Shown in pieces: positions 8,397 through 17,041 of a stretch of 64,000 nt of DNA. The stretch is from NCBI GenBank assembly GCA_016458225.1, contig JAEMGR010000001.1, positions 62,001 through 126,000 of the forward strand, given 5' to 3'. A model generated the notes under the pieces. It saw nothing but the letters and a program-made list of their open reading frames with translations, was not told the origin of the DNA and searched no databases. This DNA is from Myxococcaceae bacterium JPH2 (GTDB lineage Bacteria > Myxococcota > Myxococcia > Myxococcales > Myxococcaceae). The number at the start of each line of letters is the position of its first letter. The first letter of the stretch is position 1. Both the position numbers and the translations under genes were made by a program.

Positions 8397-9008
8397 GTGA
8401 GCCTTCACCTCCCCCTGATTCGAGTCTCGCCCCGAAGCCTCTTGCTGCCCGCCCTGGCAGCGTCAGCCATTTCCTGTGCCGCGCATGCGCCCCCCGTGGC
8501 TCCAGAGGATTCGCTTCCCTACGCTGGCAACGCGCCTCCCGCGCAGCTGCAGGCACTTGCTCCTTGGGTGGGAAGCTGGACGCTCGACATCCAGGTGGCA
8601 CCCAGCGCCCAGTCTCCGCAGGGCGCGCACTTCACCGGAACCGCGAACGGCCAGCCGCAGCTCCATGGGCAGTTCATCCGCGTCAACGGCCAGACCTCGA
8701 ATGGCTCAACGCGCGAGGAGTACTCCATCGTGTACGGGTATGACCCGGACAAGGATGTCTATCGTCGCTGGTATTTCTCGTCGATCGGGCTGGTCAACGA
8801 GTTTGAAGGACATTGGGATGCGGCTCGACAGGAGTTGACCTGGAGCCTGCTCAGCCCCGCCGGACATCAGAGCGCGACCATCGTGGAGTCCTTCGCGCCG
8901 GATGAGATCACGACACGGGTGACGTACAAGGACAGCGCCGGCAACATCGCCCGGAGCGCCATCAACCGCGCCACCCGGAAACCGACGACGGGCCCGAGTC
9001 AAAACTAG
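8397..9008 (+). CDS. Putative lipoprotein, DUF1579-like lipocalin-type fold
   Basis: The chosen start is GTG at 8397, because AGGAG lies 10 bases upstream. The longer TTG start at 8367 lacks this. The 203-residue product has a hydrophobic signal and a plausible lipobox ending in ISC (Cys27), so it is probably lipid-anchored. The mature part begins with a block like APWVGSWTLDI and continues with alternating beta-strands (GQFIRVNGQ, YSIVYGYDPDKDVYRRW). This resembles DUF1579 and related calycin-like proteins, which often bind small hydrophobic ligands. The ligand is not predictable. A strong hairpin follows the stop. Confidence 0.68.
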   Translation: MSLHLPLIRVSPRSLLLPALAASAISCAAHAPPVAPEDSLPYAGNAPPAQLQALAPWVGSWTLDIQVAPSAQSPQGAHFTGTANGQPQLHGQFIRVNGQTSNGSTREEYSIVYGYDPDKDVYRRWYFSSIGLVNEFEGHWDAARQELTWSLLSPAGHQSATIVESFAPDEITTRVTYKDSAGNIARSAINRATRKPTTGPSQN

Positions 9009-9030
9009 GAGCTGTCCCTGGAATACAGCC

Positions 9031-9062
9031 CCCTCCGCAGCGCTCCATCCCGCTGCGGAGGG
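9031..9062. terminator. Bidirectional hairpin between convergent genes
   Basis: Perfect 12-bp arms, CCCTCCGCAGCG (9031-9042) and CGCTGCGGAGGG (9051-9062), flank an 8-base loop. The hairpin lies between the stops of two convergent genes (9008 and 9074). There is no U-tract, as is common in very G+C-rich genomes. It is likely an intrinsic or Rho-assisted terminator for both genes. Confidence 0.72.
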
Positions 9063-9073
9063 AGGCCTGCGAC

Positions 9074-9454
9074 TTACTCCTTCACGTCCATGCGGAAGGT
9101 CTTGGAGACAACCTTCCAGCCGCCGTCATTCGAGCGAAGCAAGGTAAGGCAATCCGTGTAGTAGCGCGGGTGAATGGAGAGCTCGACCTTCACGATCGCC
9201 ATCTCCGGCCCCGTCATGTCGAGGGTCACGATGCGATCCGTGCGCGCGATCCCTCGCGATTTCGGTGAGGGCCTGCTCGCCACCAACTCCAGCCACTGAG
9301 TGCGAGGGACGATCCGAACGCCCCCCTCCTCGTTGATGGAGTAGACGTTGCACAACTCGTGGAAGACCGTGCCGAGCTTCTGTGTATCGCCCTCATGGAG
9401 CCCGTCGAAGTACGTCTGTATCAGCTGGGTCACAGCTTGGATGTCTTTGCTCAT
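9074..9454 (-). CDS. NTF2-like (putative lumazine-binding type) protein
   Basis: This 126-residue protein has the NTF2-like cone fold pattern: an N-terminal helix (DIQAVTQLIQTYFDGLHEGD), a second helix with LGTVFHELCNVYSI, then curved strands ending LTLLRSNDGGWKVVSKTF. It matches the Lumazine_bd_2/SnoaL-like group by eye. Members are enzymes or ligand-binding proteins; no function can be assigned here. The ATG is preceded by AAGGAG. It stands alone between a terminator hairpin and the TPR lipoprotein gene. Confidence 0.8.
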   Translation of the reverse strand: MSKDIQAVTQLIQTYFDGLHEGDTQKLGTVFHELCNVYSINEEGGVRIVPRTQWLELVASRPSPKSRGIARTDRIVTLDMTGPEMAIVKVELSIHPRYYTDCLTLLRSNDGGWKVVSKTFRMDVKE

Positions 9455-9558
9455 GAGTGCTCCTTCTTCTAACCACCATCGCGCGCCAACGCGATGACTT
9501 CTCGAAAAGGCAATTCACCCGGGTCATTCAAGAAAACGAAGCACGTCAGCGACCGCGC

Positions 9559-10725
9559 TCAGTGAGCGCGAGCCTTGGCGCCCAGCTCCCGCTCGGTCTG
9601 CTCCACCTGCGCGAGCGATCCGGTCAACCGATGGTCCGTCACCACGGCGCGAGCGCGCTGCAGCCGCTCCCCGGCGCGCGAGGGTTCGCCTCGCATGGCA
9701 TGGACCTTCCCCAAGTCCAGGAGCACCTCCACGACCGTGAGCCAGTCCTCATGAGACTCCGCGTTGGCCAGGGCCTGCTCCAGGAACGGGAGCGCAGCCG
9801 TCGCGTCGTCTCGCCGCAGGTGGATGCGGCCCAGGTTGGCGCGTGCCTCGCGCTCGCTCGCGGGGTCCTTCAGGAGCAAGGCCAGCTCCAATGCCTTGCG
9901 CGCGGGCTCGAGCGCGGAGGTGCCTCTCGGGTCGAGGCGCGAGCGGACACTCGCCACCGCGACGAGCGCGAACACCTGCCCACTCCGGTATCCCACCTGC
10001 TCCCGGAGGCGCAGCGACTCCTCGAACCCGGCCAGGGCCTCTTTCAAGTCGCCCCGTTCCTCGGCGAGCCCCGCGAGGTGCCTGAGCCCATACGACGCCA
10101 TCAGCGCATCATCGGAGGCACGCGCCACGGCCAGCGAGCGCTCGAAGAAGGTGCTCGCACCGGCCGCGTCTCCCTGGAACTGCCGGGTGAGACCCAGGTG
10201 AAACAGCGCTTCGGAGTGTCCGCGCGCATCACCGGAGGACTCGGCCAGAGCCCGGGCCTGTTCGAACTGCTCGGCGATGGGTGCCCACTCGCCCTTCCCC
10301 GCGAGGAGCTTGTTGAAATAGTGAAACATGCCCTCCGCGTCGAGCGCGGCCACCCGCGCATGGGCATCTCCCGAGTCCTCCGCGAGCCGCCGCGCTCGCC
10401 GCAGCAACTCCAGCACCTGCGCGGCGTCGAGGCCCGGCTCATGTTGGAGCTGTCGGGACAAGACGCGGCCGAGCTCCGCCTGGAGCCGCGCCTCGCCCGC
10501 GAGATTTCCCAGCAGTCGCGCCCGCTCGCTGGCGAAGCGGCCCAGGACCGCCGCTTCCTGGAAGCGGCTCTCCAAGTCATACGCCTGCATCACGGCGACG
10601 GCGGACTCGGTGAAGCGGCGACCTTCGTTCCGCGCCCCACTGCTGTCCCGGCCTCGCGCCACGGTTCCGGACGCGCATGCCGTGACGAGCGCCGTCAGGA
10701 CCACAGCCCCTGCCAATTGCCTCAT
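9559..10725 (-). CDS. TPR-repeat lipoprotein
   Basis: From the ATG at 10725 this is a 388-residue protein with a lipoprotein signal peptide (MRQLAGAVVLTALVTAC, lipid Cys at 17). Most of the mature part is tetratricopeptide-like helical repeats. Examples include EALFHLGLTRQFQGDAAGAS, GLRHLAGLAEERGDLKEAL and RANLGRIHLRRDDATAAL, spaced roughly 35-40 residues. TPR domains mediate protein-protein contacts, so an envelope scaffold role is likely. The longer upstream frame is rejected because the signal peptide starts exactly at this Met. Confidence 0.82.
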   Translation of the reverse strand: MRQLAGAVVLTALVTACASGTVARGRDSSGARNEGRRFTESAVAVMQAYDLESRFQEAAVLGRFASERARLLGNLAGEARLQAELGRVLSRQLQHEPGLDAAQVLELLRRARRLAEDSGDAHARVAALDAEGMFHYFNKLLAGKGEWAPIAEQFEQARALAESSGDARGHSEALFHLGLTRQFQGDAAGASTFFERSLAVARASDDALMASYGLRHLAGLAEERGDLKEALAGFEESLRLREQVGYRSGQVFALVAVASVRSRLDPRGTSALEPARKALELALLLKDPASEREARANLGRIHLRRDDATAALPFLEQALANAESHEDWLTVVEVLLDLGKVHAMRGEPSRAGERLQRARAVVTDHRLTGSLAQVEQTERELGAKARAH

Positions 10726-10879
10726 GACATCCTCCCCACGAAGTGCCCGGGAAGCTCCCGGCGAGAGGAACGCTAGAGAGGGCTTCGCGCGAAGGGGCGA
10801 GAATGGGACGAGTCGCCAAGACAGGGGATGGGCCGCGAATCGCAAGGGACAAGCCGCGTGCGCCCCTGCCCCGCTCCTC

Positions 10880-11641
10880 TCACAACGAATGGCCGAGCAG
10901 TTGTTCCAGTCGGGCTCGATAGGTGCGGCTCAGCGTCAGCTCCTGGCCATCGCGCAACACCAGGCGATGGTCTCCCGACAGCGTGGGAGACAGGGTGACG
11001 ATGCGGTCCACGTTCACGAGCGCGGAGCGGTGGACGCGGGCGAAGCGTCGCGTGGCGAGGCGCGCCTCCAGCTCCGCCATCGTCTCGCGGAGCAGGTGCG
11101 TCCGCGCGCCCACGTGCAAGGTGACGTAGTTACCCGCGGACTCCACCCAGTCGAGTTCCTCCACCGGCACCAGCACCGTCTGAATGCCCGTCTTCACCAC
11201 CAGCCGGTCCGTCCCGGTCGCGGGTGGGCGCAGCTCCTGGAGGAGTTGGTGAAGCTGCTCGCGCAGGACTCCAGGTGGAGCCGCCAGGCGCTCCCGCACG
11301 CGCGCCAGCGTGCGGCGAAAGCGCTCCACCGTGAACGGCTTGAGCAGATAGTCCACGGCGGCGGCATCGAAGGCGCGCAGCGCGTGCTGGGGCCACGCGG
11401 TCACGAAGACGACGACAGGCGGCGTGGGCACCGAATCCGCCAACACGCCGAACCCGTCTCGCTCCGGCATCTCCACGTCGAGGAAGACGAGGGCGGGCTT
11501 CTCTCGGGCGATGAGCTCCAGCGCCTCCTGTCCGTCGCCGCACTCAGCCAGGGGATGCAGGTCCGTCTCCCGAGCCAGCAACATCCGCAGGCGCTCGCGA
11601 GCCAAGGGCTCGTCATCGACGATGAGCGTACGGACCGTCAT
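10880..11641 (-). CDS. LytTR-family response regulator
   Basis: This 253-residue protein has an N-terminal receiver domain with the acidic pair in LIVDDEPLARE, the phospho-acceptor Asp in FLDVEMP, and the conserved Lys in DYLLKPF. The C-terminal ~100 residues form a LytTR DNA-binding domain (SAGNYVTLHVGARTHLLRET, then FARVHRSALVNVDRI). Such regulators control cell-surface and lysis-related genes. Its ATG overlaps the stop of the upstream kinase gene by 4 bp (ATGA), so it is certainly the partner of that kinase. Confidence 0.93.
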   Translation of the reverse strand: MTVRTLIVDDEPLARERLRMLLARETDLHPLAECGDGQEALELIAREKPALVFLDVEMPERDGFGVLADSVPTPPVVVFVTAWPQHALRAFDAAAVDYLLKPFTVERFRRTLARVRERLAAPPGVLREQLHQLLQELRPPATGTDRLVVKTGIQTVLVPVEELDWVESAGNYVTLHVGARTHLLRETMAELEARLATRRFARVHRSALVNVDRIVTLSPTLSGDHRLVLRDGQELTLSRTYRARLEQLLGHSL

Positions 11642-12792
11642 GCGCGGGCACTCCGGTAGGGCAGCGACAACGAGACCACGAAGCCGCGCGGGACATTCGC
11701 CGCCCACGTGAGGGATTGGGCCACACCGTAGAGACGCTCCAAGCGGGCGCGTGTCGAGCCCAGGCCGATTCCTTCGCTCAGACGCGAAGCGCCCTCGGCG
11801 GGTGGGCCCACGCCGTCATCGCGGACCTCCAAGGCCACGCGCTCGCCCACGCGCTGGACGCGAACCCAGACGCGGCCGGGTCCTCGACGCGGAGCGATGC
11901 CGTGCCGAATGGCGTTCTCGACCAGCGGCTGGAGCAGGAGCGGTGGCACCAGGGCATCGCGGACCTCGGGCGCCACCTCCACGTCCACCTGGAGTCGGTC
12001 GGAGAAGCGGGTGCGCTCGATGTCGAGGTAGGGCGCCAGCAGCTCCAGCTCCTCGGAGAGCGGCACCTCGTGGCGGCCATCGCGCTCCAGGCTCGCGCGC
12101 AACAGCTCGCTCAACTGACCCACCATCTGGTCCGCGGCGGCCACGTCGCGGTGCATGAGCGTGGAGATGGCGTGCAGCGTGTTGAACAGGAAGTGAGGCC
12201 GGAGCTGGCTGCGCAGCAGGTGCAGTTGCGCCTGCGCGAGCTGTGCCTCCAGGCGCGAGGCTCGCACCGCTTCTTCTCGGACCTGTCGCGAGGAGCGAAG
12301 CGCCGCGTCGAGCCCCACGACGGACAGATAGATGAGCACGTCGTAGTCAGTGGTCTTCGACAAGAGCCACGTGAAGTGGGTCCACGCGGCGGCCAGGCCA
12401 CCTCCCTCAGGAGGCGGGAGCAGCAGTTGCCGCAGGCCCGCCAAGAGCAACAGGTGCACCGCGACGAAGAGGAACGCGGGCGGCAGGTGCAGCACCAGTT
12501 GGAGCGGCCAGGGTCGCCCTGGGCCTCGCACGCGCTGGGCCACGGCGAGGATGAGCGGGGTGAGCAGGGCCCAGCCGCCCCAGACGAGAACCCCCGACAG
12601 CAGCGACTCACCGAAGCCAGCCGGCTCGCCTCGCGACGCCCGATAGACGGAGAGCTGCACGCCGTAGATGAAAGCGAGGAGCGCATACGCGGCCACCACC
12701 TGCACGGGGCCACGCCAGCGTGAAGCGAGCGCGCGCGGCACATCCGCAGGGAACGTGGATCCGCTTCCGGCGAGGTCGTCGAGTCCCTTCAC
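11638..12792 (-). CDS. LytS/YehU-type sensor histidine kinase
   Basis: The N-terminal half has four predicted membrane helices (for example VVAAYALLAFIYGVQLSVY and LVLHLPPAFLFVAVHLLLLA). It is followed by a His_kinase (PF06580) domain with the phospho-acceptor His in LRPHFLFNTLH, the N-box LVENAIRHG and the G-box GIGLGSTRARL. The GTG at 12792 is the start proposed, because the frame upstream of it reads as non-coding and gives about 384 residues. It should sense an envelope signal and phosphorylate the LytTR regulator, which overlaps its stop by 4 bp. The exact start codon is uncertain. Confidence 0.88.
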   Translation of the reverse strand: MKGLDDLAGSGSTFPADVPRALASRWRGPVQVVAAYALLAFIYGVQLSVYRASRGEPAGFGESLLSGVLVWGGWALLTPLILAVAQRVRGPGRPWPLQLVLHLPPAFLFVAVHLLLLAGLRQLLLPPPEGGGLAAAWTHFTWLLSKTTDYDVLIYLSVVGLDAALRSSRQVREEAVRASRLEAQLAQAQLHLLRSQLRPHFLFNTLHAISTLMHRDVAAADQMVGQLSELLRASLERDGRHEVPLSEELELLAPYLDIERTRFSDRLQVDVEVAPEVRDALVPPLLLQPLVENAIRHGIAPRRGPGRVWVRVQRVGERVALEVRDDGVGPPAEGASRLSEGIGLGSTRARLERLYGVAQSLTWAANVPRGFVVSLSLPYRSARA

Positions 12793-12990
12793 GGGAGTCC
12801 ACTCTAGAAGGCACCCTCGCGGCGTGGAACCCGTGAAGCATCCGATGCATTCCACGCCGGAGCGCGGAGCCGATGCGGCTCCGTGCAGGTCGATATGCAG
12901 GATTGCGTCACGGCCCCCTGCCCCTGCGTGGGTTAAGACCTTGGCCACCCGCTCGAACAGCCAAGGCGCCGTCGCAGAAAGGAACCTCCC

Positions 12991-13320
12991 TTGAAGATCG
13001 CGAACATTCCCTTCACCACCACGGACTGGGGGACCCTCGCCCCCACCGAGCACCCGGGCACTTCAGGGAAGGCGCTCTGGAGAACCCTCCAGGCCGGAGA
13101 CATCCGGGTCCGGATGGTCGAGTACACGCCCGGCTACGTCGCGGACCACTGGTGCCGCCGGGGACACATCCTGCTCGTGCTCGAAGGGACGCTCGTCACC
13201 GAGTTGCAGGACGGCCGGCGTTTCGAGCTGGGCCCCATGATGAGCTACGAGGTCGCCGACGACGACGGCGCCCACCGCTCGTCGACCGCGACGGGCGCTC
13301 GGCTCTTCATCGTGGACTGA
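12991..13320 (+). CDS. DHCW-motif cupin-fold protein
   Basis: This small 109-residue single-domain cupin contains the motif DHWCRRGHILLVLEG followed by the second beta half (GPMMSYEVADDDGAHRSS). The His residues and an acidic residue form a potential metal site. NCBI calls such proteins DHCW-motif cupins; their enzymatic role is not established. It starts at TTG with AAGGA about 8 bases upstream. It is divergent from the histidine kinase and ends at a strong hairpin. Confidence 0.8.
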   Translation: MKIANIPFTTTDWGTLAPTEHPGTSGKALWRTLQAGDIRVRMVEYTPGYVADHWCRRGHILLVLEGTLVTELQDGRRFELGPMMSYEVADDDGAHRSSTATGARLFIVD

Positions 13321-13334
13321 GCCGATGGACTCCA

Positions 13335-13362
13335 CGCCCGGTGACGACTCCGTCACCGGGCG
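13335..13362. terminator. Bidirectional hairpin terminator
   Basis: Arms CGCCCGGTGACG (13335-13346) and CGTCACCGGGCG (13351-13362) form a perfect 12-bp stem with a 4-base loop. It lies between the convergent stops at 13320 and 13389. No U-tract follows, but the position and stability point to termination for both genes. Confidence 0.8.
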
Positions 13363-13388
13363 GATTCGCTGGCCTCACGCCCTCGGCC

Positions 13389-14816
13389 TCACAGCCGGAA
13401 GACGAGGACGTCCTTGTCCCCGGGGCTCATCCACACGATGGCATCGAGGCTGGGGAAGTAGATGGCCCGGCGCCGCGCGATGCCGCTCTGCAAGGCCGGC
13501 GCGGCGTTGGCGAAGGTCTTCGGCCGCAGCGTCGCAGGCGTCGTCTTGAGGTCAAGCTCCAGCCAGGTCATGCCGCTGTTGAGCTTCGTGTAGACCCAGT
13601 AGACGCCCTCGGTCGGCACATAGACCATGCCGTGCCCATCGGTGGCGTGAGCGGTGTCCGGGAACGAGGCGAGCGACAGGCCGCCCTCGTAGTTCCACGT
13701 CGAGCCCGACGCGAGCACCGAATGGGTGGACACGTCGTAGCGCTGCCACCGGCCCGGTGAGGCATAGGTCCCAGAGCTGTTGGGCGGCACGAAGATCGTC
13801 ACGATGTCGCCCTCCTGCGTATAGGCGCCACCGCTCCAGTCCCAGCTCCCCCACGTGGCGCGCGGCGCGAGCCAGGTGTTGGTGTGCAAGTCGTAGTCGG
13901 CGGCGAAGGGACCACTGGAACCACAAGACCCGATGACCAGCTTCGACTCGTGGTCGAGGACCGCGATCACCTCCTCCGTGAGCGCGGTGCTGTCACCGTT
14001 GGCGCGCGGGTGCGTCTTGAGCGTCCACTTGTGGTTCGCCAACGAGTACCGCCACAGCCGGCGACACGCGACGATGAGTTCGTCACTCTCGGGCACGTAG
14101 ACGAAGCCGTCGTAGACGTGGCGCGCCGTGGGGTTTCCAATGGGGTCGCTCGCGGTGCGGTCCCAGAAGATTTCGTCGTAGTACCAGTGGTCGCGCTGAG
14201 ACCACGTCCCCGCGTCGACCTCCCCGTTGTAGGCCGCGCTCGACTCGGGGCAGCCCGCGAAGGTGCCTGACGTGCGGTACGCCTGACTCCAGAGCCGGGA
14301 GTCGCTCGGCATGTGTTCGATCGACCATTGCATCGAGTCGAGGTCGAAGCGGTAGATGCCGTTGTTGCTCGAGTCGCTGTGGCCTCCGCCATGACGCCAC
14401 AGCCGGCGGCCGGCGAGGTCGAAGGCCGGCGCGTTCCAGGCCTCGGTGACGCCCCCCCAGGAGCTGGTGCCGTAGTCCTTCCACCCGGGCATGGCGGCCT
14501 GAATCTGCGCACCCAGCGACTCCAGCTTCGTCCCAGAGACGCTCACCCAGCGACCGCGCGGCACGAGCGCCCAGCTCGATTCATTCACGTGCCCAGCGCT
14601 GTCGCGCCCGGGCGTCCACACGTCATTGGAGTACGTGCCGGTATTGGGGCCATGGCCCCAGCCAGGAGAAGTCCCAGCGTCGCGAACGCCTCCGTCGAAG
14701 GGCATCCCTGCATCTGCGCCCGCATCGCGGGAGTCCGTCGACGTCCCCGCATCCGACGGCGAGGTGGAATCCGCACATCCTGAGAGCATCAGCAGCGCGA
14801 TCAACCATCGTGACAT
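13389..14816 (-). CDS. Lipoprotein with kelch-like beta-propeller repeats
   Basis: This 475-residue protein has a lipoprotein signal (MSRWLIALLMLSGC, Cys14). A low-complexity Asp/Ala/Gly-rich linker (about 20-50) follows, typical of myxobacterial exported proteins. The mature part has repeats of the kelch or galactose-oxidase style, for example AGRRLWRHGGGHSDSSNNGI, DGFVYVPESDELIVACRRLW and HGMVYVPTEGVYWVYTKLNS, consistent with a six- or seven-bladed propeller. There is no catalytic Tyr-Cys signature, so it is not evidently an oxidase. A surface-binding role is likely. An inverted repeat sits directly before its start. Confidence 0.72.
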   Translation of the reverse strand: MSRWLIALLMLSGCADSTSPSDAGTSTDSRDAGADAGMPFDGGVRDAGTSPGWGHGPNTGTYSNDVWTPGRDSAGHVNESSWALVPRGRWVSVSGTKLESLGAQIQAAMPGWKDYGTSSWGGVTEAWNAPAFDLAGRRLWRHGGGHSDSSNNGIYRFDLDSMQWSIEHMPSDSRLWSQAYRTSGTFAGCPESSAAYNGEVDAGTWSQRDHWYYDEIFWDRTASDPIGNPTARHVYDGFVYVPESDELIVACRRLWRYSLANHKWTLKTHPRANGDSTALTEEVIAVLDHESKLVIGSCGSSGPFAADYDLHTNTWLAPRATWGSWDWSGGAYTQEGDIVTIFVPPNSSGTYASPGRWQRYDVSTHSVLASGSTWNYEGGLSLASFPDTAHATDGHGMVYVPTEGVYWVYTKLNSGMTWLELDLKTTPATLRPKTFANAAPALQSGIARRRAIYFPSLDAIVWMSPGDKDVLVFRL

Positions 14817-14840
14817 GGTGAACAGTGTAAAGGGTTCACC
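14817..14840 (-). promoter_or_regulatory. Inverted repeat abutting the start codon of the kelch lipoprotein gene
   Basis: The arms GGTGAAC and GTTCACC, with a 10-bp spacer, end exactly where the ATG at 14816 begins. On the minus strand, the spacer and right arm contain TACACT, a -10-like box 7 bp before the ATG. This could be an operator on a leaderless promoter, or an mRNA hairpin. The repeat is visible; its function is inferred. Confidence 0.4.
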
Positions 14841-14987
14841 GTGCGTCTCAGCAACTTTCGATGCGTTCGATTGAGTTCCCGCATCGAGGCGAAGCGAGCA
14901 GTCCGAGCAGACTCAACCCTGTGCGGATGTCTTTCGGAGCGTCACGGCAACGCAACAGGATGCGTCGCCGCGAAAGACTCTCACGGG

Positions 14988-15482
14988 TCAGAGCCGGGCG
15001 AGAATCTCCTCGCGCTTGCGCGCGAACTCCTCGGACGTGATGAGTCCGTCGTTGGCCATCCGTTGCAGGTCCGCCAGGGCCTTCACGGGGTCTCCGTGAG
15101 CCGGGGCACTCACGGCCTGCACAGGGTCCGCCCCCACGATGAAGACCTTCTGCGGCTCGCTCGGGTCCAGCCGCACCTTGACCCGCCGCCCGGCCTCCAT
15201 CGCCGGCACATCCCAGGCGTCCAATCGGTCCTCCAACCGCACTTCAAACGGCGCATGCCCCGCGCGTCGAACCTCCAAGGTCACCGCGAAGACGGGCGTG
15301 CCGTGGATGCGCAGCTGCGTTCGTTGCACCTGGAGCACCGTGGCCTCCGCCGGCTCTCCTGTCTGGCGGATCTGCTCGTCCCGCTGTCGCGCCCGAATCG
15401 AGCGCGACAGGATGAACCAGCCGAGGAACGCGAACAGCCCCCAGCTGCAGAACAGCATGACTCTGACAGCAACCTCCTCCAC
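14988..15482 (-). CDS. Membrane protein with SHOCT domain and DUF3592-like core
   Basis: This protein of up to 164 residues has one N-terminal membrane helix (VMLFCSWGLFAFLGWFIL). It is followed by a beta-rich DUF3592-like region (EATVLQVQRTQLRIHGTPVF) and a C-terminal SHOCT domain (DPVKALADLQRMANDGLITS, then EEFARKREEIL). SHOCT modules usually mediate oligomerisation. The start is unclear. GTG at 15482 has AGGTGATGC upstream, and ATG at 15458 has GGAGG but at about 14 bases, so both are possible. No partner is obvious in the neighbourhood. Confidence 0.75.
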   Translation of the reverse strand: MEEVAVRVMLFCSWGLFAFLGWFILSRSIRARQRDEQIRQTGEPAEATVLQVQRTQLRIHGTPVFAVTLEVRRAGHAPFEVRLEDRLDAWDVPAMEAGRRVKVRLDPSEPQKVFIVGADPVQAVSAPAHGDPVKALADLQRMANDGLITSEEFARKREEILARL

Positions 15483-15541
15483 GCATCACCTCAAGACTGG
15501 ACCGTGTCCGACTACGCGAGCACACACACCGCAGATGCCTC

Positions 15542-16966
15542 TTAGCGAGGCGATTTTCCAAGCCACGCACCCAAGCGTCGATCGAGCACGGGCGCCGCCT
15601 GGTCGACCGCCTCCCAGGTGTCGTCATCCAGCACGGGCTCATCGTGCCCGAAAGGCCCTCGACGACTGCCGAAGGTCGCCTTGAGGTCCTCCGTCAGCCA
15701 GAGACCATTCATGTTGTGGAACCAGCGGTAGGCCAGAGTTCGAAGTCCCGGCGCGTCCCGCAGGTGGTCGTCCCACAAGCCCCGCGGGAGCGCCTGTTTG
15801 ACGAAGCGCGACCCTTGGACCTCCCGTCGCGCCACCGCGGCGAGCAGCTCCTGATGCGCCGGGAAGCGCTCGGGAACCAGCAGGCCTCGCGTGGCGGCGT
15901 AGCCCACGAAGAGTCCGGTCGTGATGTCCGGGTAGCGCGCCAGCGCCCTCGCGCCCCTCACGGAGAGGGTGGCCGAGACGCCGTCATCGAACTCGAGTTC
16001 AAGCTCCAGGTGCCCATCGGTGTCGAGCGCCCAGGTCCAGAACGCCACGGTCAGCTCATCCTCGTCCGCGAAGGCGGCACGGCGGCCCGTCGGCGGTCCC
16101 AGCACCCGCACGACCTCGTCCTCCGAGGCCGCCTTCCAGGGCACACCCAGGACCGTCTCTCCCACCGCGGCGCGAACCCACGCGGTGGAGACATACGGGA
16201 TGAAGGTCTTGGCCGTCTTCTGCTGCGGAGGAAAGGCGTCGTTGAGGATGTCGTGCGAGAAGACGAGTTCGACGCCCTGCTTGGGAGCCGAGACGTTCGC
16301 GGAGTCCGTATTCTCCGAGGTGGACCGGGGCACCTTCTTGCCCAGCACCTCCGTCACGTAGGCGATGACCTCGGGCGCATCGGCCCGCCGTCCCAGCACC
16401 CCGGCCAGGCGCTGCGTCTTCGGCCCCAGCTTCGCCAGCACCTCCGTCGGAGTGAATCGCGGAGCAGCCACCGCGCCCGAGGCCAGCGGTGCATCGCCAT
16501 CGAGCCAGGCCGCGAAGTCGAAGTCCTCCCCCTTCGGAACCTTGACCTTGTGCTGCTTCAGCCACGCGACCAGCGCCGCGCGACCCGACGAATCCGCTTC
16601 ATCGAGTTCGTCGAGCCCCGTCTCGCCCTGCGCCCACAGCGACAGGAACTCCTCGAGGCTGTTCGCGACCGTCCTCGCTTCGCCCTCCGAGCCCAGCAAG
16701 GCCACCGCGGCTCGCTTCATCGTCTCCGGGCGGATGAGCGCGACCAACGAACCATCTGGAAGCCCCAGGAACATGAAGCCATCACGCCGGAGCCGCTCCG
16801 CCTTCGCCGGATTCCACTCCGTGGGGATGGCCTCGGCCGCCAGTCCATCGAATGAGCCCAGCGAGCCGTGGTCCTGCTCAGCCACCCAGGCACCGAACTT
16901 CGTGAGCAAGGCTGGAACGTCATGCCCCGAGGGCGCCGCGGAGAGATTCACGAAGTACTTCGTCAT
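15542..16966 (-). CDS. Hypothetical protein, 474 residues, possibly immunity-like
   Basis: I do not recognise this 474-residue protein with certainty. It has no signal peptide or membrane helix. The N-terminal ~110 residues (GFMFLGLPDGSLVALI, then SLEEFLSLWA) resemble the SMI1/KNR4 (SUKH) fold used by many immunity and adaptor proteins. A basic, Lys-rich stretch follows, then a beta-rich C-terminal half with GVELVFSHDILNDAFPPQQK and ELELEFDDGVSATLSVRG. It follows the PLP enzyme gene by 75 bp on the same strand and may share its transcript. It could be an immunity protein without an adjacent toxin, or part of that biosynthetic locus. Confidence 0.55.
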   Translation of the reverse strand: MTKYFVNLSAAPSGHDVPALLTKFGAWVAEQDHGSLGSFDGLAAEAIPTEWNPAKAERLRRDGFMFLGLPDGSLVALIRPETMKRAAVALLGSEGEARTVANSLEEFLSLWAQGETGLDELDEADSSGRAALVAWLKQHKVKVPKGEDFDFAAWLDGDAPLASGAVAAPRFTPTEVLAKLGPKTQRLAGVLGRRADAPEVIAYVTEVLGKKVPRSTSENTDSANVSAPKQGVELVFSHDILNDAFPPQQKTAKTFIPYVSTAWVRAAVGETVLGVPWKAASEDEVVRVLGPPTGRRAAFADEDELTVAFWTWALDTDGHLELELEFDDGVSATLSVRGARALARYPDITTGLFVGYAATRGLLVPERFPAHQELLAAVARREVQGSRFVKQALPRGLWDDHLRDAPGLRTLAYRWFHNMNGLWLTEDLKATFGSRRGPFGHDEPVLDDDTWEAVDQAAPVLDRRLGAWLGKSPR

Positions 16967-17041
16967 GAGGGGTCGCTACAGCCTCCTGCGCCCGAGCATA
17001 ACGCATGAGCCCTCCGCCCCTCGCGCGAGCACGCGTGCAGG

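Noticed and set aside
12793-12990. Short GCATC/GATGC repeat (12838-12848) between kinase and cupin genes
   Set aside because: Arms are only 5 bp; expected by chance at this composition and no link to a promoter is visible.
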